Assembly (NCBI GenBank): GCA_928212115.1
Contig: CAKMRJ010005634.1
Location: forward strand, 122,691,572 to 122,755,571
Source of the DNA: Lactuca virosa
Lineage: Eukaryota > Streptophyta > Magnoliopsida > Asterales > Asteraceae
DNA: 64,000 nucleotides
Reading direction: 5' to 3'
Under the pieces are notes generated by a model that ran no database searches, had not been told where the DNA came from, and saw only the letters and a program-made list of their open reading frames with translations. The translations under genes were made by a program, and so were the position numbers. Of the stretch, positions 57,205 to 64,000 are shown piece by piece (positions within the stretch are counted from its first letter, which is position 1; each line of letters opens with the position of its first letter).

Positions 57205-58100
57205 AATGGAGTTTACGACCGTAAACATGGAGTTTACGGCCGTAAACTCATGTAGGCCGTAAACTCCTCCATATAAGTTCATTTCCTTCACTTTTCTTCA
57301 TTCTTTCACTTTCCCTTCAAGAACACATGAGTTTTCTCTCAAGTATCATCCTGATCTTCATACTTGATCTTCAAAAAATCGTAAGTGTTCTTTCTCTAGT
57401 TAGTTGTTAATCCTTCTTAACTAGCTTCATCCTTATGATTCATCCATGAAAATCATGTTTTCATAGATCTTCAAGTTTCACCAAGAACACCAAGAACACA
57501 CACTAGTGTTCTTGGCTAATATCAACCATTTCAAGCTTCTAGATCGTAAGTACACTCCCCTATACTTCATATCTAGTTAGTATCCATGCTTAGAGACTTG
57601 AAAACATCAAGAACACAAGATCAAAGGGAGTTTACGGCCGTAAACTCCCAAGACCGTAAACCCCTTTTTGGTGGCCATTAGGGCCATAAACCCTATAGGA
57701 TGCAACGCAAATGACCCAGAACCCTTCCTTGATGTTTGAAGGACCTTAAAATTCACTCAAGGTCTTAATGACCATGAGTTTACGGCCGTAAACTCCTTTG
57801 GGCCGTAAACTCATCAAAAGCCTCATTTGAGGTGGTCTTCTTCATACAAGTGTAGAGCAAAAGTCCCTAAAGTTTCCCTAGTCTTCAAAAGTGCACTTAG
57901 CCATGTTTGACCATGAGTTTACAGCCGTAGACTCATGAGGAATGGTCCATGGGCCGTAAACTCTAAAAAGTGGTGAAATGGTGCCACAATTACTTCCTAA
58001 GGCTTGGACTTGATCATAGTATGCTTAACCTTGACTTGTTAGACCTGAAAACACCAAATGGTAGAAGTTACCATGGGTTTACGGCCGTAAACCCATTAGG
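57205..58100 (+). repeat. Palindrome cluster in E6 LTR
   Basis: At least six GTTTACGGCCGTAAAC-type palindromes, some perfect (57231, 57629, 57776, 58077), some with one or two changes, plus half-sites GGCCGTAAACTC. Confidence 0.92.
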
Positions 58101-59309
58101 ATCGTAAACCCTAAACCGTAAACTCATGTTAGTGCCATTTCACTTTCCTTTGTTGAATCACATGTGATTCCAACACTTGGTCAAGGTGTTTCCTAGTCCC
58201 AGAGGTGTTTCCTTTCATATAGTTGTTTATAAACACTATATTCATGTCAATATGTGTCCTTATATGTCATTTAGGACTTATTGTGTCTCGGGACTTCATT
58301 CGTGGAACTTCTCATCCTTACACTCATACCCGTTTGAATCACCCACATCAGGTGAGTTCATACCCCGTAATGAATCTTTTAACTGTTTTACTGTTTTAAG
58401 GGGGGAATACAAGTTGAACATAATGATAATTATGTAAATGTTTGTTATAAACATCTTTCAAAATGTTACTTATGTCATTTATAAGTCGTCAAAACATTTC
58501 AAAACTCTTTTAAAGTTATGTTACATTCTAGTTATACAAAACTTTGTTTTTAAAGTACAAACATAACTTAGTAGATAAACGAGTCTTTCCAGTAACAGTC
58601 CAAGTAGAACATTAGTAAGCTATAATAGGTATAGTTTAGAAGAATGCTAATCATTACTTCTAGTACAATGAAGCACAGAAACAAACAATACCATACAGAA
58701 CAGATAGTGAAGAGAATCAAACAATACCATACAGAGAGAACACACAATTACTAGAAACAAACAGAACGTACAAGATACAGTACAAAACAAACAAGTTAGG
58801 TTGCTATAGCATGAGAACACACATACAGGATCTAATTATACTAATGTATCACTAACTCATTGTTTTAAACAAAAGGTGATAGTTATATTGGGTATACATG
58901 ATCATATACTTTAATGTGAATTACATGGCTTGCAAGAATTTGCAGAGGTCGTGTTTAGTTCCCCTAATCTCCTGACAGGGAAAGCGTATAGTAAGGGTTC
59001 TAGCCTTCACATTATAACCGTAATAAAACAAATATGTTTTTAGGTTATTAGTACATCCGCATATCATTACAAACGACAACTGTGTACTTACACTTCCCTT
59101 TCTTTCATAAAGTGACGGTACCACTTGAAAGTCCAACCCAAACTATTTTCGAGTCAAGATAGTTATAAACTAGGGAAAATATACATTCTTACAAACGACA
59201 AACGGAACAGTCGAGTCTAGCACATAACAGAAGATGCCTTGGTAGAAGGATACGAGTAAAAGATAGGACCATAATGCTAGTCTTATGATTCCTTAATGTA
59301 TACATAACA

Positions 59310-59350
<41 letters not shown>

Positions 59351-59369
59351 AATAGGGTCCGACAGGTAA

Positions 59370-60045
59370 TAGGATGTGTGCTCTCCGCTTCATTTCCTGT
59401 TCCTTGTTTGGTTGTGGGCTTGGAACGAATTCACCCAATCTATTTTCTACCCGATTCTATATATATGTATGCTTAGTATACATTGAGTCATCATAAGGGT
59501 ACCAGGTATGGGTCAGGTTATAGGACACAGAGTCAAAGCACAGTTTTTCTAGTACAAAACATACTTTCAGTACTTTTGGTATACAAAACTAGAAACTTCT
59601 CGGTAAAGGGTTTAATCCATTTTGTTAAACCAGTACAATTTAAAAGACCTTAGGTGAGTAACTCTATAATACCTTAGTTTATACACCATGTTTATGTATA
59701 AAACTAATACCCAATAGGTAGTTGGAGGTGTGTTTTCTGCCTTAATTTCTGTTCCTCGTTTGGTTGTGGAATTAGGGCAGATTCGCTCAATTAACTTTCT
59801 ATCCGATATTAGATTATATATAGCAGTATAAACTAAGCTATTATAAAAGTAGTCACTATTTTATTATAAGAAATAAGGGTTTTTCTTAAAGAACTTCTTC
59901 ATTAGATATAAAGGAAACATTACAATTAACTCCATGAGTAACAAGTGATTACACCAGGGTTATATAGACGATGATCTAACAACCAATGGAATGTGTGCTA
60001 TCCGCCTTAATTCCTGTTCCTTGTTTGGTTGTGAGCTTAGGGCAG
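59370..60045 (+). repeat. Three-copy dispersed repeat in E6 LTR
   Basis: About 60-100-bp blocks with TTCCTGTTCCTTGTTTGGTTG...TT(A/G)GG.CA.AT.C..CAATC occur three times at roughly 300-bp spacing. E5 has one copy, inverted, near 40222-40290. Confidence 0.75.
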
Positions 60046-60607
60046 ATGCGCACAATCGATTGTTTGTTTACTCTAAGTCTTATATAACTTGTACCCACTT
60101 AGTACCCATAGAATGGGTTGTAGTGTCATTTTACTTAAACTTCCATCAAAGTAGGAAATATATGATTTTCTAGAGGAACAGGAGAACTTTTCAAAACAGG
60201 ACTTACAACTTACGACATTTTACAACTACATGTTACAACTACATTTTTAACACCATTTTACATCTACATTTTTAACAACACTTTACAACTTACTTACATC
60301 ACTAAACTCTTATGAACTCACCGGCTTAATTGCGATCAACTCTTTCAAATAACTTGTATTCTCAGGAGACTATTAGACAGGTGCTCGTGCTGGGAATTCA
60401 GAAGATGGAGCATTATAGCTTCAAGTCTTGTTTTGTTATTTGTTTATGAATTCTATGTTTTGTGAACACACACATTGTAAACACTTTTTTCGAAATGAAA
60501 TGGTTGTTCACTACTTGCTTACCATATACATATCTCGTGATACTACACATGACGTCCTCCACCCCTGAACGTTTCCGCGCCGTTCCGGTTTTAGGGGTGT
60601 GACAGAT

Positions 60608-60619
60608 TGGTATCAGAGC
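60608..60619 (+). other. E6 primer-binding site (tRNA-Met initiator)
   Basis: TGGTATCAGAGC, three bases after the LTR end, as in E3. Confidence 0.9.
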
Positions 60620-61737
60620 ATTGTTTATAGTAAACTAAGTATATCAACCGATAAAAGATATACAACTATAAATACAATGGGGCTTAAGTGCTCTAGATAA
60701 TGATATATTTTTAGAATATAACTATAGGTTATAAAAATATACCTACTTGCTTATACATGTGCATAATAGAACTAGTGTCACGAGGAGAACAGAACTAAAA
60801 GTATTTAAAGGTTGGGCACTGTCGTCAACCTGAACAGTTATGTAATCATAGCTAGGATCAATATAGCCTGATCAACTATATTCGTTCGAGATGTGACCGA
60901 CATGTGTTTGGGAAGGATGTGGTGTTGCAACAGTGTTAAAACTTACCTGAGCACCAGAACAAGTACATTACGTTAGAATACTATAGGAGTATTTTAGTTC
61001 ATATAAATAACTTATGTGACAACTTAAAGACCCTTACAGATAGGTCTATAATCTTGCAAGGTATATTCCTAAAGTTTTATATATGATCAAGATCTTATAG
61101 ACTTAGAATATGTGGTCTACGCTTCGCTATCCATTCCTCTTAAGGGTGTAGTTTTGGAGTAGGATCACTTATTCGAAGGTCTATTTAATCTTCAAATATA
61201 TACAAACTTGTGTACCTTGTACAATTAGGAGGACTCGGTAAGGATCACCCCATAAAGTTACCTTAAAGCTCATAGATTCTTTAGTAACTTTCATTCTCGC
61301 ACGACAAGCCCAGATAGATGTAACCACTTCCTCATAGTAGACAACAGAAGAGTCCAGGAGGACCAAGAACAAGTTCATGAGAAGTTTGCAAAGAAGGATC
61401 AGCCGAAGTAACCAAAACGTCTTACACGTCACACTAATAAATAATAATCTGGTTAATTTAATGAGCGAGTGGAAACACTGCTCACATTATATGTTAAGAT
61501 TATTTTCTTACATGCAACTGGTAACAGTTATCCAGGAAACAGATATTCATTTGAGGATAGTTATTTCAAATTCATAGAGTTTATTAGGTATAGACTCTTT
61601 TATGAATTGTTTCTAGAACCCTGTGGAAGTCAGGACCCGATACATCCAGAACTAGGATAACCTTGTCTTTTCAGCTTTCGGCTTGTGTCCATTGCTTTAG
61701 ACTTATTCCGTCTCATCTTTGTATTCTTTTAGAAAAG
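60620..61737 (+). other. E6 5' untranslated leader
   Basis: About 1.1 kb with only short frames. Partly alike to the E3 leader (AACCTGAACAGTTATGTA, CTGATCAACTATATTC). No tRNA or other RNA gene seen. Confidence 0.6.
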
Positions 61738-62722
61738 ATGCCTCCTCGCAGATCTAACAGACGCACTACTCTGATAACTCCAATACCGCCTCCTTCGCAA
61801 ATCGATATGGCAGCTATAAACGCTGCAGTGGCTGCGGCTGTGGCAACAGCCATGGCTCAATATCACTCCATCAGTACCAATGGAGGTGGAACGCCTACTG
61901 ATTCTACTCGAGGTGAGGTCCTCGGGCGCTCGAGAGAGTTCTCCTACAAGGACTTCACCAAATGCCAACCATTGTCCTTTAATGGGACTGAAGGAGTCAT
62001 CGCCCTCATGCAATGGTTCGAGAAAACAGAGTCGATCTTCGAAATCTGTTTATGCCCAGAAGGAAGCAAAGTGAAGTTTGCTGCCTGCACCTTCTCTGGC
62101 AAGGCCCTAACATGGTGGAACAGCCACGTTAAATCACTGACTCTATCAGTGGCTAACTCAATAGGTTGGGAAAACCTAAAAGAGTTAATGCGGGAGGAAT
62201 ACTGCCCGTTAGGCGAAATTCAAAAGCTGGAACAAGAGCTGTGGGGTCTCACTATGGTCGACTCTGACATAGTGACCTACACCGACCGGTTCATCGAGCT
62301 AGCAGCTCTATGCCCCAGGATGATTACCTCGGAGAACAAGAAGATAAAAAGATACATTTGGGGTCTGACTGCTCCGACCCAAGGAAATGTGTTGTCTTCT
62401 AACCCAGCCACATTTGATAGTGCTAAACGCCTAGCTCAGCGACTCATCGACCATGGAGTCCGCCACGGTGTAAAAGTCCCTATTCCCGAGCCATCGAGGG
62501 AAGAGGACTGTAATCAGAAGTCGGGGAACAAGAGAAAGAAGAAGCGAACAACACAAGACACCACGCAAGAGCAACGAGAGAGTATTATGTACGCCACTAC
62601 GACGCCTACTGCTTCAGCACCTGCCAGTCGATATGTTGGAAACCTTCCGAAGTGTGGAAAGTGCAACTTTCACCACACCGGAGTATGCCGGAAAATGCAG
62701 TGTCTGAACTGCCACAGAAAGG
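61738..62722 (+). pseudogene. E6 gag, open but cut by copia E7
   Basis: From ATG 61738 (MPPRRSNRRTTLITP, chosen because upstream frame has no ATG) the frame is uninterrupted for 328 codons. It has an Ala-rich N-terminal stretch, then the retrotransposon gag core (FNGTEGVIALMQWFEKTES, KVKFAACTFSGKALTWWN, EYCPLGEIQKLEQELWGL, RFIELAALCPRM, YIWGLT) and the first knuckle cysteines (CGKCNFHHTGVCRKMQCLNC). It ends in E7 LTR sequence, so a few spurious residues follow before a stop. The reading frame is well kept compared with E3. Confidence 0.9.
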
Positions 62723-63490
62723 TGATGGGTTTTGAGCATTCTAACACTCCTATGGTGTACATGCAACCCTAGAAACCTTGGATCTATGTTTGACTATGAT
62801 ACATGCAAATAATTATTTTTCCAAGGTTCTTATCCTATCTAGCATGGCATGGGGAACTTGAATCAAATAAAGCTAGTAGAATTACTTACCTTGTAGTTGT
62901 AGTTGATTGCTTGGAGTTTTTAGAGCCTAGCACCAATAGTGGTGGATGCCTCAAATGGAAATCAAATCACCACAAACTTGGAACTTTGAGAGAATAGTAA
63001 TCACCTTCTTGAAATCGGCCCTCTTACTTTACTCACCACAACTCATGTGATTTCAAGAACCAAAGCCTCCTTTATATAGTGTGGTGGATTAGGGTTACAT
63101 TCATGTAAACCCTAATACCCATGTCTTTTCATTTCCATGAGATCCATGGGTTAAAGCTCCATGGAGTATACATGGACTTTTCATGCAAGCCTAGCCCATT
63201 CCAAATAAGCATTAGCCCACACTATATAAATACAAGAGCCCATATTTAATTAATTAGTCATACTTTTTGATCTCTAAATTATTCTAGATTAATTATAGAT
63301 CAATACTAATTAAAAAATGATTTTATATTAAATATAATAGGACTTATATATATTATAAATCATAACTTATACTATTCTCAAACGATTATCCATAAATTGT
63401 TTCGGGTGAAGTGTAAACCCAAATGGCCCATGCCGGGTCGGGTCAAGTACATACCAAATATAGTTATGGACTTAGACACTATATCCAACA
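62723..63490 (-). repeat. E7 3' LTR
   Basis: Shares with E1 the ends, a TATATAA-type box (plus 63070-63080), AAACCCTAATA near the box, and AAGTACATACCAA.TATAGTTATGG.CTTAGACAC at the outer end. Most of the rest differs. Confidence 0.85.
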
Positions 63491-64000
63491 GTCTCCCACT
63501 TGGATAAGTCTAATAACTATAGTTGCAATTATGACTTCAGGAACCGATCACAATCGTAGCTCTTTAAACTCTGTTTGAACTATGAAGCGCCATTTTTAGA
63601 TAAGTGATCATCATAATCCTCTCTGTTCTAGATATCAGCCGGACAAATACATGGAACATGGTCTTGCTTATTGTCCAGCATTTGTTTCCCGATTTCCAAT
63701 TTGTTTGACATAGAACTTAACTGAACATCATCAATTTAGTTTTCTGACCGGGCCCGATACATAGGTCAAAACAAAATCATCGAGGGGCCCAGATATCACT
63801 CTAATTCTAAAGGAACAGATAAACGTCGACTCATATGTGTTCTCTACTACTTGTTGAACTACACACAAAGGCACGGTTTTAAATAACATCGAGTTACCAA
63901 TGCATTTCGTGCAATCAATGCATGACCAACTCATAGGCAACAAATCATATCTCTAGGTTTATGAAGACTTATATGATATTACCGTCTCACGATCACTCGA
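63491..64000 (-). other. E7 non-coding segment next to the LTR
   Basis: Colinear with E1 5229-5760: TTGGATAAGTCT, AGATAAGTGATCAT, TTTCCCGATTTC, ATCAATTTAGT and AAATCATCGAGGGGCCCA occur in the same order. No stable reading frame seen in either copy. Confidence 0.75.

Larger units (their letters stand above)
57012..60604 (+). repeat. E6 5' LTR
   Basis: 3593 bp, TGTGACAACCC to GGGTGTGACA. GTTTACGGCCGTAAAC palindromes at 57209-57262 directly precede an ATATAAG box (57271-57277). More copies at 57629, 57776, 57916 and 58077. (TA)n at 59312-59348. A block CTTGTTTGGTTGTGGG with AGGATGTG.GC..TCCGC is repeated at about 59370-59415, 59725-59775 and 59990-60040. Terminal hairpin 60561-60598. Confidence 0.9.
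57012..62722 (+). mobile_element. E6: Ty3/gypsy element, 5' part (LTR, primer site, gag)
   Basis: 5' LTR 57012-60604, primer site 60608-60619, leader, then a gag that is open up to the copia insertion at 62723. The remainder lies beyond E7 outside the window. LTR end and palindromes show it belongs to the same family group as solo LTR E5, and its gag is a relative of the E3 gag. Confidence 0.9.
62723..64000 (-). mobile_element. E7: Ty1/copia element, 3' end only
   Basis: 3' LTR 62723-63490 (768 bp; plus-strand TGATGGGTTTT to ATATCCAACA), with the minus-strand polypurine tract (AAGTGGGAGAC) after it. The left flank AAAGG (62718-62722) is one side of a probable target duplication. Termini match E1, but the LTR body is very different, so it is a related, distinct family. 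Coding part and other LTR lie outside the window. Confidence 0.88.

Overview
This window is plant nuclear DNA. It has spliced genes with GT-AG introns, plant-type Ty1/copia and Ty3/gypsy LTR retrotransposons primed by initiator tRNA-Met, a hAT-type MITE and a tRNA-derived SINE. The long gypsy LTRs, the SINE tail and the GRF/SANT gene fragments look like a composite (Asteraceae, perhaps lettuce-like) genome; that assignment is inference from pattern memory. Only two intact host genes are supported, and they appear unrelated in function.

Layout. 0-4.4 kb: a decayed SANT/Myb-like fragment, then a three-exon pollen-receptor-like LRR kinase (+, 1206-3237), a 229-bp hAT MITE carrying a 42-nt G run, and a GRF-type zinc-finger fragment. 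4.4-12.3 kb: a complete but frameshifted copia element on the minus strand (E1; 854-bp LTRs, TSD GGATC) that splits the GRF fragment. 12.35-42.5 kb: a nested gypsy stack. The outermost and oldest element (E2) is 5'-truncated and keeps its 3' LTR. That LTR was hit by a full-length gypsy with 3.2-kb LTRs (E3; TSD ACTAC), whose integrase was then hit by a pol-poor gypsy with 2.9-kb LTRs (E4; TSD ATTGG). A separate inverted 3.0-kb solo LTR (E5; TSD CTAGT) also sits in the E2 LTR. Removing E3, E4 and E5 brings the E2 LTR back into one piece.

42.5-54.9 kb: AT-rich spacer with a SINE, then a 14-exon auxin response factor of the ARF7/ARF19 class on the minus strand (45218-53087; 949 codons by my splice model). 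Its introns hold several related MITE-like inverted repeats and its leader holds two ATG-initiated uORFs. 54.9-64 kb: a minus-strand gypsy LTR (E8), interrupted by a plus-strand gypsy (E6; 3.6-kb LTR plus gag), itself interrupted by a second copia element (E7) that runs off the window.

The most interesting signals are in the gypsy LTRs. First, family-specific perfect palindromes sit just upstream of the presumed TATA box and recur in the transcribed leader; their positions are similar but their sequence differs between families. Second, a short hairpin with a 5-nt loop, about 225-300 nt from the LTR 3' end, keeps its pairing while the stem sequence changes. Third, a second compensated hairpin sits at the LTR 3' terminus beside the primer-binding site. 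Fourth, family-specific minisatellites occupy the same slot in three LTR families. No database search or alignment program was run; all junctions and exon borders were read by eye.
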